NCBI GenBank assembly: GCA_902494035.1 | Contig: CABURV010000001.1 | Coordinates: forward strand, 1 to 64,000 | Direction: 5' to 3' | DNA length: 64,000 nt | Source of the DNA: an uncultured Collinsella sp. | Lineage (GTDB): Bacteria > Actinomycetota > Coriobacteriia > Coriobacteriales > Coriobacteriaceae | Part shown: in pieces, positions 50,599-59,564 of the stretch | Layout: every line of letters begins with the position of its first letter | Position numbering within the stretch: the stretch's first letter is position 1 | Notes under the pieces: generated by a model | The model's database searches: none | What the model was told of the DNA's origin: nothing | The model's input: only the letters and a program-made list of their open reading frames with translations | Program-made: the position numbers and the translations under genes

Positions 50599-51123
50599 AT
50601 GAAGAAGACCATCGCAATCGGTTGCGACCATATCGTTACGGACGAGAAGATCTATCTGGCCGACCGCCTGGAGCAGGCTGGCTACAAGGTGCTCGACTGC
50701 GGTACCTACAGCCACACCCGTACGCACTATCCCATCTACGGTAAGGCCGTGGGCGAGGCTGTTGCCAGCGGCAAGGCCGACTTTGGCGTGGCCCTGTGCG
50801 GCACCGGCATCGGCATCACCAACGCCGTCAACAAGGTTCCCGGCGCCCGCTGCGCCCTGGTTCGCGACATGACCTCTGCCCTGTATGCCCGTCGCGAGCT
50901 CAACGCCAACATCGTGGGCTTTGGCGGCAAGATTACCGGCGAGTTCCTGATGGCCGACATCATGCTTGCCTTCCTGGAGGAGCCCTACGAGAAGACCCCC
51001 GAGCACGATGCCCTGATCGCCAAGATCGATGCCTGCAATAAGGCCGACGCCGAGGCTCAGGCTGACCCGCACTTCTTTGACGAGTTCCTGGAGAAGTGGG
51101 ACCGCGGCGAGTATCACGACTAA
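50599..51123 (+). CDS. lacB: Galactose-6-phosphate isomerase subunit LacB
   Basis: This 174-residue RpiB-family subunit has [78 protein letters not shown] and the C-terminal extension [17 protein letters not shown] typical of LacB. The Cys in ALCGTGIG is the catalytic base position of the family. It starts 63 bp after lacA. A perfect CCGGCGTTT-TAAC-AAACGCCGG hairpin (51131-51152) follows. Confidence 0.92.
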   Translation: MKKTIAIGCDHIVTDEKIYLADRLEQAGYKVLDCGTYSHTRTHYPIYGKAVGEAVASGKADFGVALCGTGIGITNAVNKVPGARCALVRDMTSALYARRELNANIVGFGGKITGEFLMADIMLAFLEEPYEKTPEHDALIAKIDACNKADAEAQADPHFFDEFLEKWDRGEYHD

Positions 51124-51500
51124 TTAGGTTCCGGCGTTTTAACAAACGCCGGACCGGCCGACGCTGCGCGCCGCCCAGGCACCCCATCTCGCCGCTCAAA
51201 CCGTCGCTCGCGTACATGAAGTACGCGTCGCTCCTCTTTCGTGGCGACCTGGGGCACCTGAGCGCCGCTCGCTGACGTTTGAGTGACCTGTGAGATCGCC
51301 GCTGTTGTTGCGAAGCTTTCTGGTTCGGTAAGCTGCTCCGATAACACGTTTGCTTGCTTGGCTTGAGTGCTTCGCTCTTGGCTGTACTTGGCGATTTGCA
51401 GCTTTTTAATTGACGGCTCGCGTTTCTGTGAGGGGGCGCGGGCCGGTTTTCTATCAGCCCTATTGACTTGGCGGGCTGTCGTAAGAAAGGGAAGGCTCCT
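51124..51500 (+). other. Intergenic stretch between lacB and lacX
   Basis: A perfect 9-bp hairpin with a TAAC loop is at 51131-51152. A similar hairpin with the same TACC/TAAC-type loop follows lacC at 53372-53399. The remaining 340 bp contain no convincing ORF, only shadow frames. AAGGGAAGG before lacX is its ribosome site. Confidence 0.5.
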
Positions 51501-52382
51501 ATGGAGTTTGTTCTTGATAACGGTTCTATTCGCGTAGCACTGAGCACGGCGGGCGGGTCGTTCACTTCTATTGCGGCCAACGGCCGTGAGTACCTGTGGC
51601 AGGGTGATCCGGCGGTCTGGTCGGGCCAGGCGCCCATTTGTTTCCCGATCTGCGGTGGCCTTCGTGACGGTCACGCAATGACCATGGGCGGTCGCGAGGT
51701 AAAGCTCGCCCGCCACGGCTTTGCGCGCAAACAGGAGTGGAAGCTTGAGGAGCAGAGCGACAACATGGTTGCGCTGAGCTTAAGCTCTGCCGACCATGCT
51801 GAGTTGCTCGAGCAGTACCCGTATCCGTTTAAGATCGTTGCTCGTTACACGATCGATTCGGAAAAGGTGAACGTGTCCTACGAGGTGACCAATGAGGGCA
51901 CCGAGGACATGCCGTTCTTTGTGGGCGGTCACCCCGGCTTTAAGTGCCCGCTCGACGAGGGCGAGTCCTATGACGATTATGAGCTTCGTTTTGAGCAGCG
52001 TGAGGCCACCGAGCTCTGTACTGCCGTTCCCTCGACGGGCCTGATTGATGTTGAACATCGCAGCAAGAACCCCATGATCGGCCAGAACCTACCGCTTACC
52101 CACGAACTCTTCGACTCCGCGGAGACCATCTTTGACGTGCTCGAGAGCCGCGTGGTTACGTTGACCAAGAAAACCGAGGACAAGGGCGTGCGCCTGACGT
52201 TCCCCGATATGCCGTACCTGATTGTGTGGAGCAAGCCCGAGGGCGACTTTGTGGCTGTTGAACCGTGGGGTGGTCTGTCCACCTGCTCCGACGAGGACGA
52301 TATTCTGGAGCACAAGCGTGGCTGCCTGGTGGCCAAGCCGGGAGAGACCGTCACTCGCGGCTTTGAGATCGAGATCCTTTAA
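51501..52382 (+). CDS. lacX: LacX-like aldose 1-epimerase family protein, copy 2
   Basis: This 293-residue protein has the same length as copy 1 at 19673 and shares nearly all motifs (GGSFTSIAANGREYLWQGDP, CFPICGGLRDGHAM, ARHGFARKQEWKLEE, MPFFVGGHPGFKCPLDEGESY, EPWGGLSTC). It lies between lacB and lacC as in lactococcal-type lac clusters, where LacX also occurs. GGGAAGG precedes the ATG. Confidence 0.9.
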   Translation: MEFVLDNGSIRVALSTAGGSFTSIAANGREYLWQGDPAVWSGQAPICFPICGGLRDGHAMTMGGREVKLARHGFARKQEWKLEEQSDNMVALSLSSADHAELLEQYPYPFKIVARYTIDSEKVNVSYEVTNEGTEDMPFFVGGHPGFKCPLDEGESYDDYELRFEQREATELCTAVPSTGLIDVEHRSKNPMIGQNLPLTHELFDSAETIFDVLESRVVTLTKKTEDKGVRLTFPDMPYLIVWSKPEGDFVAVEPWGGLSTCSDEDDILEHKRGCLVAKPGETVTRGFEIEIL

Positions 52383-52435
52383 CGAGTTATCGTATGTTTG
52401 GGGCGGGTTATGCCGCCCCGGAACAGGAGTTCAAT

Positions 52436-53371
52436 ATGATTCTGACCGTTACCATGAACCCGTCGATTGATACGCGCTATCAGCTCGACAAGCTGATCAT
52501 CGACGATGTTAACCGCGTGACGCCCGAAAAGACCGCTGGCGGTAAGGGCCTCAACGTGAGCCGTGTGCTGCTGCAGCTGGGCGACGACGTGCTCGCGACT
52601 GGCCTGCTCGGCGGCCACATGGGTGCCTATATGGCCGAGCTTATGGATGCCGACGGCGTTAAGAACGACTTTGTGCCCATCGCCGGTGAGACGCGCATTT
52701 GCCTGAATATTCTGCACGAGGGCAATCAGACCGAGCTTTTGGAGAGCGGCCCGCAGATCGCCCCGGTCGAGCTCGAGGCCTTTACGGCCAAGTTCGCCGA
52801 GCTTGCAGCGAAGGCGGACGTTGTGACGCTTTCGGGCTCGCTGCCGCGTGGTGTCGATGCCGGCTACTATGCCGAGCTCGTCAAGATCGCCGAGGAGGCG
52901 GGCGCCAAGGTGCTGCTCGACACCTCGGGTGCATCACTGGAGGCCGCGCTGGAGTCCGACGATAAGCCTGAGCTCGTAAAGCCCAACCTGACCGAGATTA
53001 ACGGCTTGCTGGGTACGTCCTTTACGACCGATGATGTCGATGCCCTGCGCGAGGCACTTGCCGCCGATGACCGCTTTGCCGGTATTCCCTGGGTTGTCGT
53101 TTCGATGGGAGCTGCCGGTTCGGTGGGCTTCCATGAGGGTCGCGCGTTCCGCGCCAAGACGCCTGCGATTGCGGCTGTGAACGCGACGGGTTCCGGTGAC
53201 TCGACCATCGCCGGTTTTGCGCATGCCATTGCTGCTGGTGCCGACGACGTCACGGTGCTCAAGACCGCCAATACCTGCGGCAAGCTCAACGCCATGGATC
53301 CCAAGACCGGCCACCTGGTCATGGACCGCTGGGATGAGATCTTCAACAACGTTGAAGTAACGGAGCTTTAG
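52436..53371 (+). CDS. lacC: Tagatose-6-phosphate kinase, copy 2
   Basis: This 311-residue PfkB kinase equals copy 1 (20614) in length and differs at scattered residues: MILTVTMNPSIDTRYQLDKL, GGKGLNVSRVLLQLG, SGSLPRGVDAGYY and NATGSGDSTIAGFAHA. In the lacABXC cluster it makes tagatose-1,6-bisphosphate; no LacD-type aldolase follows, so the class II aldolase at 61923 or another must act. CAGGAG precedes the ATG. An imperfect hairpin (53372-53399) follows. Confidence 0.92.
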   Translation: MILTVTMNPSIDTRYQLDKLIIDDVNRVTPEKTAGGKGLNVSRVLLQLGDDVLATGLLGGHMGAYMAELMDADGVKNDFVPIAGETRICLNILHEGNQTELLESGPQIAPVELEAFTAKFAELAAKADVVTLSGSLPRGVDAGYYAELVKIAEEAGAKVLLDTSGASLEAALESDDKPELVKPNLTEINGLLGTSFTTDDVDALREALAADDRFAGIPWVVVSMGAAGSVGFHEGRAFRAKTPAIAAVNATGSGDSTIAGFAHAIAAGADDVTVLKTANTCGKLNAMDPKTGHLVMDRWDEIFNNVEVTEL

Positions 53372-53566
53372 GGTTACGCGGTTTTACCAAACGCCGTAAC
53401 GGCTCGACGCTGCGCGGGCCGCATTTGGACAATCTGACGTTCAACTTCAAGGGCGCGACCAGAAGGTCAGCGCCCTTTCGTTTCACATCACCTTGTCTCA
53501 AATGCGACCCGCTCGCTGCCGTTGCCAAAACATCGGCGTTGCCTTGCTTCGGGAATGCGGCAGATA

Positions 53567-53611
53567 GGGGCGTTCCATTTTTGCCGGCAGTTTGGGACAC
53601 TCCTTACGGGG
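53567..53611. repeat. Left copy of a direct repeat flanking the ATPase gene
   Basis: Bases 53567-53611 contain TTGCCGGCAGTTTGGGACAC preceded by GGGGCGTTCC; a similar stretch (GGGGACGTTCC, CTGCCGGCAGTTTGGAACAC) is at 55078-55120. They bracket the ATPase gene and its upstream repeats. Confidence 0.55.
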
Positions 53612-53631
53612 CACCCCCCCCTCCACAGCGC

Positions 53632-54933
53632 CTATGCCAGCTTGTCGATTTGCCCAATCTCCCAGAGCGGAATGTTGACGAGCGTGCCCTCGTCTCTATA
53701 TGCCGCTAACGATGTTCTCACGCAGCGCTCGAGCTTGAACTTCTCGCAGGCAATTCTCAGGCTCTTTGCTTTGAGATTCTCTGCCGCCTTGACCTCGAGC
53801 GGAAGCACGGTCCCCGCATGGTCGATGGCAAAGTCAGTCTCTGCATTGCCGGAGGAGGATGACCAATACGCGGGAGTTTTGCCTTGGAGCAAAAGCTCCT
53901 GTGCGACGTATTGCTCGGTCAGCGAGCCTTTGAACTCCGTAAAAACAGCGGGCCCGTTCAGAACAATGGCTGGCGAGAGGCCGGAGAGTGCTCCGAGGAT
54001 GCCGGTGTCGATGCAGAACAGCTTGAAGCCCGAGAGATCCTCGTAGCTTGTGAGCGGTGCTCTTAGGGCGGAAACACGTGGTACCTTATGAACGATTCCA
54101 TAGTCCATGAGCCACTGGAGGCTTTCCTCAAAATCGCGTGCGCGCGCCCCAGGACGAAGCGCGCCGTAGACGAACTTCTTGTTTTCCTTTGCGAGCTGGC
54201 CGGGAAGGGATTTCCAAACCAGCCTCATGCGCTCGACGATGCGGGCTGGCGCATGCTTGCCAAAATCGGATTCATAAGCTTCGATGATTTGCTGCTGAAG
54301 CCTGCGGGTCTCGATGAAATCGTGGGAGGCGGCGAAAGCGGAGACAACTTCTGGCATGCCACCGACAACGAGGTATTCCTTGAGCAGGCGCTCGAGCTTT
54401 TCGGAAACGTTTGTCAGCAGGTCCATGTCTGCGGCAAGGATGGCATCTGCGAGCGGATCGCCATCGACGGCACGAACGAACTCGACAAACCCCATGGGGC
54501 GCATGGTAAGCTGGTCAATCTTGCCGACGGGGAACGACTCGTTTTCGCGTCGGAGCGCGAGCCCCATATAGGAGCCGGCTGCCACGATATGGTATTCCGG
54601 CGCCAGCTCGTTGAAGTATTTGAGCGAGGTGATGCCACGCGGTGCCTCTTGGATTTCGTCGAAGATGATGAGTGTGTCTGTCGGCGTTATGGTCTGGCCG
54701 CGCAGGAGCTCTATCTGGGAGATGATGCGTTTGGGGTCAAGGCTTCCGTCGAACAGCGAACGTACGCCCGGTTCGAGCATAAAGTCAAAACGGATGACGT
54801 TTTGATACTGCTGGCCTGCGAATTCGTTGAGAAGCCAGGTTTTTCCCGTCTGGCGGGCCCCCTTAAGCAGGAGGGGCTTGCGGTTTGCCCTAGATTTCCA
54901 AGCGATGAGTTCGTCCATTAGCTGTCGCTGCAT
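53632..54933 (-). CDS. AAA ATPase of the DUF4143 family
   Basis: This 433-residue protein has an N-terminal AAA_14 domain with Walker A GARQTGKT (residues 25-32) and Walker B-like LIIFDEIQEAP, the Arg-containing AAGSYMGLALRRE stretch, and a C-terminal DUF4143 domain with a nuclease-like YWSSSSGNAETDFAIDHAGTVLPLEVKAAENLKAKSL segment (Asp...Glu-X-Lys). The family is widespread in gut bacteria, often mobile, of unsettled function. Direct repeats flank the gene and unusual palindromes lie upstream. Confidence 0.88.
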   Translation of the reverse strand: MQRQLMDELIAWKSRANRKPLLLKGARQTGKTWLLNEFAGQQYQNVIRFDFMLEPGVRSLFDGSLDPKRIISQIELLRGQTITPTDTLIIFDEIQEAPRGITSLKYFNELAPEYHIVAAGSYMGLALRRENESFPVGKIDQLTMRPMGFVEFVRAVDGDPLADAILAADMDLLTNVSEKLERLLKEYLVVGGMPEVVSAFAASHDFIETRRLQQQIIEAYESDFGKHAPARIVERMRLVWKSLPGQLAKENKKFVYGALRPGARARDFEESLQWLMDYGIVHKVPRVSALRAPLTSYEDLSGFKLFCIDTGILGALSGLSPAIVLNGPAVFTEFKGSLTEQYVAQELLLQGKTPAYWSSSSGNAETDFAIDHAGTVLPLEVKAAENLKAKSLRIACEKFKLERCVRTSLAAYRDEGTLVNIPLWEIGQIDKLA

Positions 54934-54962
54934 ACTGCCTCCTAACGATCATGGTTAGTATA

Positions 54963-55067
54963 AGACCGTCTTGGTCTTTCCATCGAAAAATGTGGGAGTA
55001 AACCACGTTTTTCGATGGAATAATGTGTGAGGCAACCACGTTTTTCCATCGAATAATGTGGGTGTTT
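54963..55067. promoter_or_regulatory. Palindromic repeats upstream of the ATPase gene
   Basis: CCATCGAAAAATGTGG (54980-54995) and CCACGTTTTTCGATGG (55003-55018) are inverse copies at 15 of 16 positions. AACCACGTTTTTCCATCGAA follows at 55034-55053, so the element recurs three times in 75 bp. GACC-N5-GGTC is at about 54964-54976. The rest of 54934-55241 holds the second flanking repeat (55078-55120) and the galT terminator. Confidence 0.65.
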
Positions 55068-55151
55068 AGGTCGGCACCTGGGGACGTTCCTTCTCTGCCG
55101 GCAGTTTGGAACACTCCTTGTTTTGGTGCAAATTAGCTACCCTTGCATCAG

Positions 55152-55191
55152 AAAACGGCGCCCGTCGGCGATGTTGCCGGCGGGCGCCGTT
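55152..55191 (-). terminator. Terminator after galT
   Basis: AACGGCGCCCG...CGGGCGCCGTT with inner TCGGC/GCCGG pairing; TTTTC follows on the - strand. It shares its core with the galM terminator. Confidence 0.82.
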
Positions 55192-55241
55192 GTCATGTGG
55201 GCGGTTATGTTGTGGCCGCTGATGAGGCTCGAACTCGCATG

Positions 55242-56861
55242 CTACAGCGAGTCGATAAAGCGCTGCTGGGCGGCACGTCCTGCCTCGTCCCACTTAAAGA
55301 CACCGGCGTTGTCGAGCACGTGGCCAAACACCACGCCGACCTCCTCGTGCAGGATATCGATGGCGTTGTCGGCCGTAAGCTCGTCGGCGCGGCGAGCAAA
55401 GACGTCCTCGGCCCACGCGGCATGGCTGCGACAAAGATCATCGCCCTCGAGCGCACCGGCAAGATCGTAGCTGGCATCGACCTTGGCTGCCAGTAGATGC
55501 TCACGGACAGCGCCAAGCTCGGGAACCAGGCGCGGCGGCAGAATGGCCAGGCCCATGACCTCGATCAGGCCGATGTTCTCCTTCTTAATGTGGTGGTACT
55601 CGGCATGCGGATGGAAAACGCCCAGCGGATGCTCGTCGGTCGTGATGTTGCAGCGAAGCGCCAGGTAGGCCTCGTAGATTTCGCCGCCGGCATTTCCGCG
55701 AGAGTCGACGCGGCGGATGACGGGCGTCACGGTGTTGTGGGCCACGCCGTCGGCTGTGTGCGCGATGACGCCTACAGACTCATCGGTCCACTCGCGCCAA
55801 GCGAGGATAATCTTCTCGGCAGCGTCGAGCAACTGGGCGCGGTCATGCGAGCGCAGGCGCAGCACCGAGAGCGGCCACTGCAGCACGGTACCGCTGACCT
55901 GGTCAAAACCGGGCACGCTAAACTGCGAGACCTCGGCGGCATGCATCATGGGGAACTCGTGTGCGCCGCCCTGGAAGTGGTCGTGCGACAAGATCGAGCC
56001 GCCCACGATGGGCAGGTCGGCGTTGGAGCCGATGAAGTAATGCGGGAACAGGTCCACAAAATCGAGCAGGCAGGTCAGACCCTTGCGGTCGACGTGCATC
56101 GGACGATGCTCGGAGCTCATGGCAATGCAGTGCTCATTAAAGTACGCGTACGGGCTGTACTGGAAACCCCAGCGCTCGCCGTCGAGCTGGATGGGGATAA
56201 CGCGCAGATTCTGGCGGGCGGGGTGAGCGCCACCGTCGGCTGCGGCGGAGCGTCCGGGGTAGCCCTCGTTTTCAATGCAGAGCTGACAGGCGGGATACTT
56301 CTCGCCCGTGTTCTTTGCGGCGCCGGCCGCGGCAATGTCGCGCGGATCCTTTTCGGGCTTTGACAGGTTGATGGTGATCTCCAGGTCGCCCCAGTTGGTG
56401 GGGGTGCTCCATTTGATATTGCGCGCGATGGCGGCACGACGCACGTAGCCGGCGTCGCAGCACAGACCGTAGAACCAGTCGGTCGCGGCGCGGGGCTCGT
56501 TGACGCCCATACGGCCGTTGAATTCCTCGTTTACAACCGAAGGCCTCGGCATCAGCACACCCATGATGCGCATGGCGATGCGATCGCGGCCCGATGCCGT
56601 ATCCTCGGCAGCACCGTTGGCAACGGCGGCCTCGGAAAGCGCGGCAAGCGTGCCCTCCAGGTCAAAATCGGGGAGCGTATCGGGGTACAAGAGCGAGAGC
56701 TTCTCGTTCTGCAGCGCCCAGGCCATATCGAGCGCCGGTCCCGTAGCGCCGATGCACTCCAAAATGGTGTTGTAGGCCCAGATGCGGTCGTCCTGTCCGA
56801 TCATCGATCGGTGGATGGCATACTCAATCAGGCCCTGCGCGGCCTCGCGCACATCAGTCAT
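55242..56861 (-). CDS. galT: Galactose-1-phosphate uridylyltransferase, GalT2 type
   Basis: This enzyme of about 539 residues belongs to the long Gram-positive GalT class, not the short HIT-like class. It contains MGVLMPRPSVVNEEF, TDWFYGLCCDAGYVR, EITINLSKPEKDPRDIAAA, FPHYFIGSNADLPIVGGSILSHDHFQGG (His-rich active site) and NTVTPVIRR. It swaps UMP between UDP-glucose and galactose-1-P. galK stop and galT start overlap as TAATG (56861); an in-frame ATG at 56870 is possible. No galE is present in the window. Confidence 0.92.
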   Translation of the reverse strand: MTDVREAAQGLIEYAIHRSMIGQDDRIWAYNTILECIGATGPALDMAWALQNEKLSLLYPDTLPDFDLEGTLAALSEAAVANGAAEDTASGRDRIAMRIMGVLMPRPSVVNEEFNGRMGVNEPRAATDWFYGLCCDAGYVRRAAIARNIKWSTPTNWGDLEITINLSKPEKDPRDIAAAGAAKNTGEKYPACQLCIENEGYPGRSAAADGGAHPARQNLRVIPIQLDGERWGFQYSPYAYFNEHCIAMSSEHRPMHVDRKGLTCLLDFVDLFPHYFIGSNADLPIVGGSILSHDHFQGGAHEFPMMHAAEVSQFSVPGFDQVSGTVLQWPLSVLRLRSHDRAQLLDAAEKIILAWREWTDESVGVIAHTADGVAHNTVTPVIRRVDSRGNAGGEIYEAYLALRCNITTDEHPLGVFHPHAEYHHIKKENIGLIEVMGLAILPPRLVPELGAVREHLLAAKVDASYDLAGALEGDDLCRSHAAWAEDVFARRADELTADNAIDILHEEVGVVFGHVLDNAGVFKWDEAGRAAQQRFIDSL

Positions 56862-58066
56862 TACAGCCATGCCGCGTAAGCCCCCTTGTCAGAGATTGCG
56901 TAGTGGCGGGCAGAACCCTCGCCCAGCCAGCTGTTCATCTTGGTGATAAAGGTGTCGACCAGATCGAGCGGCACGAAGGCCTGGATGGTGCCGCCAAAGC
57001 CACCGCCGTGGATGCGGACGGCGCCGCGGCCGTCGAGCACATGTTCGGCAAGGGCAAGCGCATACATGGAGGGCTGCTCGGAGCCCAGTTTGGCAACGAC
57101 ATTCTGCAGGTACATGGCGGAGCTGGCACCGGACTCGCGCGTCAGGACCAGGAACTGGTCGATGTCGCCGGCGTTCAGAGCTGCCCAGCGCTTGTCGACC
57201 AGGCCGTTCTCGTACCAGTAGTGAACGGCGCGCAGGCAGGCACGGTCGCCCAGCTTGGCACGCAGCTCGGGGAGCTTGGCGTCAAAGTCGGCAACGTTTA
57301 CCTCGCACAGGCGTGCCTTACCAAACTCGGCGGCGACGTCTTGCATCTCGCGCGGAACGGCGGCGTAGTCGTCGGTGGCGGCCACGTGGTCGGCGCCCAC
57401 TTTAACGAGCACAAGCGCATAACCGTGATCCTCAAAGTTGAGCTCGAGCTTCTGGGTCTTAGGCTGAGCCTGGTCCTCAAAGTCCATGTAGGCGAGGCCG
57501 CCCAAGCACACAGCCGCCTGGTCCATCAGACCGCAGGGCTTGCCGTAGTAGTTGTTCTCGGTGCGCTGGCTCATCTGAGCGAGCGTGACGGGCTCAATGG
57601 CGGGCGCGCCCCAGAGCGTCTCCATGGCGCGGCCGTATGCGGCCTCGACGGCAGCGGAGCTGGAAAGGCCGCCGCCCGAGGGAACGGAGCAGGTGAAGGC
57701 GAAGTCGAAGCCCTGGGGCTCAACGCCCAGAGCAGCGATTTCGTGGGCCATGCCGCGGACGAGGCTCGCGGACGTGCCCTTCTCGGACTCTTGAATATCC
57801 AGCGTGTCGAGCGCGATCTCAAACGTAGGATAGCCCTCGTCGGCAACGCGAATCTTGTTGGAGTCGGTTGCCACGGCGATGCCGTCAACGGCGACATCGA
57901 GCGAGCCGGCGATAACGTGGCCACCCTCGTGGTCGGTGTGGTTGCCGCTGATCTCGGAACGGCCGGGCGCGTGCACGTAGAGTACCTGGCGGTCGCCGAT
58001 GGGGCCAAACTCCTCCTCGAACAGCTTGGTGAGCGTGGCGAATGTCTTTTCGTCGGGGGTGGTCAT
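56861..58066 (-). CDS. galK: Galactokinase
   Basis: This 401-residue GHMP kinase has APGRSEISGNHTDHEGGH (residues 33-50), the ATP loop CSVPSGGGLSSSAAVEAAYG and GGGFGGTIQAFVP near the C-terminus. The usual GRVNLIGEHTDY is changed to GRSEISGNHTDH, a variant worth noting, while the catalytic Asp is kept (HTDH). It phosphorylates galactose in the Leloir pathway. ATG 58066 with AAAGGA is chosen; the frame extends upstream to 58138 without similarity. It is divergent from a GalR-like gene. Confidence 0.9.
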   Translation of the reverse strand: MTTPDEKTFATLTKLFEEEFGPIGDRQVLYVHAPGRSEISGNHTDHEGGHVIAGSLDVAVDGIAVATDSNKIRVADEGYPTFEIALDTLDIQESEKGTSASLVRGMAHEIAALGVEPQGFDFAFTCSVPSGGGLSSSAAVEAAYGRAMETLWGAPAIEPVTLAQMSQRTENNYYGKPCGLMDQAAVCLGGLAYMDFEDQAQPKTQKLELNFEDHGYALVLVKVGADHVAATDDYAAVPREMQDVAAEFGKARLCEVNVADFDAKLPELRAKLGDRACLRAVHYWYENGLVDKRWAALNAGDIDQFLVLTRESGASSAMYLQNVVAKLGSEQPSMYALALAEHVLDGRGAVRIHGGGFGGTIQAFVPLDLVDTFITKMNSWLGEGSARHYAISDKGAYAAWL

Positions 58067-58106
58067 GGGAGTCCTTTCCTTGGCGCGCACGGGTGGGTTT
58101 TGCGTC

Positions 58107-58312
58107 GTTATGAGTACGTTAACAACTTGAAGCGGCATGAACCAAGTGTTTACGATACCGCACGTTACGGGCTATGGTAACGTACTCATAACACAACGTT
58201 TGTCACTTTTTGAGAATCTGGTAATCGGTAGAAATACAGCCGTGAACGGTACTGCTGTATGGACTTATAAAGCAGAAGAGTTGCGGATTGAAAAAGTAGA
58301 GTACGTTAACAT
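58107..58312. promoter_or_regulatory. gal operators
   Basis: GTTATGAGTACGTTAACAAC (58107-58126) and the inverse GGTAACGTACTCATAAC (58176-58192) are a matched pair about 70 bp apart; GAGTACGTTAACAT at 58299-58312 is a third. GCCGTGAACGGT (58239-58250) is the CGGT motif. Spacing of the first two would suit looping repression of galK. Confidence 0.75.
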
Positions 58313-58403
58313 GCGTCCGACGATAGCGGGCCTCGGCGCGGGATGTATTTCTGCCCGGCCGGCATTCACGCTATTCAGATCTCGCAAGGGTGAAGGTGAT
58401 CCT

Positions 58404-59435
58404 GTGGCAAGGCGCCCGTCCAACGATACAGGTACGCGTCCGGTCTCCATGGCCGACGTCGCCCGCGCTGCTGGCGTTTCGCAGCAGACGGTTTCGCGCG
58501 TCGCCAACGGCTTGCCCAACGTTAACGAGCAGACGCGCCAGCGCGTGCAGGCCGCTATGCAAGAGCTCGGCTTTCGTCCGAGTTATGCCGGTCGTTCGCT
58601 GCGCGACGGCCGTTACCATTCGGTCGGCCTGTGCGTCAACGATGTCACCAAGTTTGGCAACCTCTCAATGATCGATGGCATCGCCAGCGCTGCTCGCGAG
58701 CATAATTTCGCCATCACGCTGGTCGAGATGTCCAAGACCGAGGAATTCTCGCTTGCCGAGGCCACGCGTCGTATGGCCGCATTGCCGGTGGACGGCATCA
58801 TCATCGGTATGAGTCGCATGGCGCCCGATTTTGAGACGTTCGATCCGTTGCCGGGCATTGGCACGGTCATCGTTACCATGTACGCGCATCCGCGCGTGAC
58901 CACGGTCGATTCCGACCATTACGGCTGCTCGCTATTGCTTATGGATCACCTGTTTGAGCTGGGGCACGAGCAGATTCGCTATATTGGCGGCCCGTCGTTC
59001 TCGGTCGACGAGCAATTTCGTCGCGCCGGTTGGCAAGATGCACTCGAGCGTAAACACATCAAGCCGGTAGAGCCGCTCGAGGGTGACTGGTCTGCCAACA
59101 GCGGTTACGAAGCCGGCAGGTATCTGGCCGAGCACGACCGCACCATGACGGCGATCTATGCGGCAAACGATCAGATGGCAAATGGCGCGATTGCCGCGCT
59201 GCGTGATAGCGGTCTTCGCGTGCCCGAGGACGTAAGCGTGGTGGGCGTCGATGATTCGCTCGATGATTTTGTAGCACACAACGAGCTCACGACCGTGCGA
59301 TTCGATCTACATCAGCGCGGACGCGAGGTGTTCGAGCATGCGGTTCCCGAGGCGGGTACGGCGGGCAAAACCGTTGCCATTCGTATTCCCGGCCAACTCA
59401 TTATTCGACATAGCACGGCGATACCACGCTCATAG
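58404..59435 (+). CDS. LacI-family regulator of galKT
   Basis: This 343-residue protein has the HTH VSMADVARAAGVSQQTVSRVANGLPNVNEQTRQRVQAAMQELGFRPS (residues 15-60) and the effector domain (VGLCVNDVTKFGNLSMIDGIASAA, AIYAANDQMANGAIAAL, SVVGVDDSLDDFVAHNELTTVRF). GTG 58404 follows AAGGTGAT; the frame is open back to 58137 but that part contains the operators. It probably represses galK through the GAGTACGTTAAC sites, answering to galactose. Confidence 0.88.
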   Translation: MARRPSNDTGTRPVSMADVARAAGVSQQTVSRVANGLPNVNEQTRQRVQAAMQELGFRPSYAGRSLRDGRYHSVGLCVNDVTKFGNLSMIDGIASAAREHNFAITLVEMSKTEEFSLAEATRRMAALPVDGIIIGMSRMAPDFETFDPLPGIGTVIVTMYAHPRVTTVDSDHYGCSLLLMDHLFELGHEQIRYIGGPSFSVDEQFRRAGWQDALERKHIKPVEPLEGDWSANSGYEAGRYLAEHDRTMTAIYAANDQMANGAIAALRDSGLRVPEDVSVVGVDDSLDDFVAHNELTTVRFDLHQRGREVFEHAVPEAGTAGKTVAIRIPGQLIIRHSTAIPRS

Positions 59436-59564
59436 TTTGCGCAGGTAAACGGCGGTATATTCCGCCTCAATAACAATCGGTAAGGATGTCGGTAGATAGC
59501 TGTTGGGATGTAGCCGAGTGCTATGATAGACGGGCTCTTTTGTCTATCTAGGAGGCTTTGCCTG

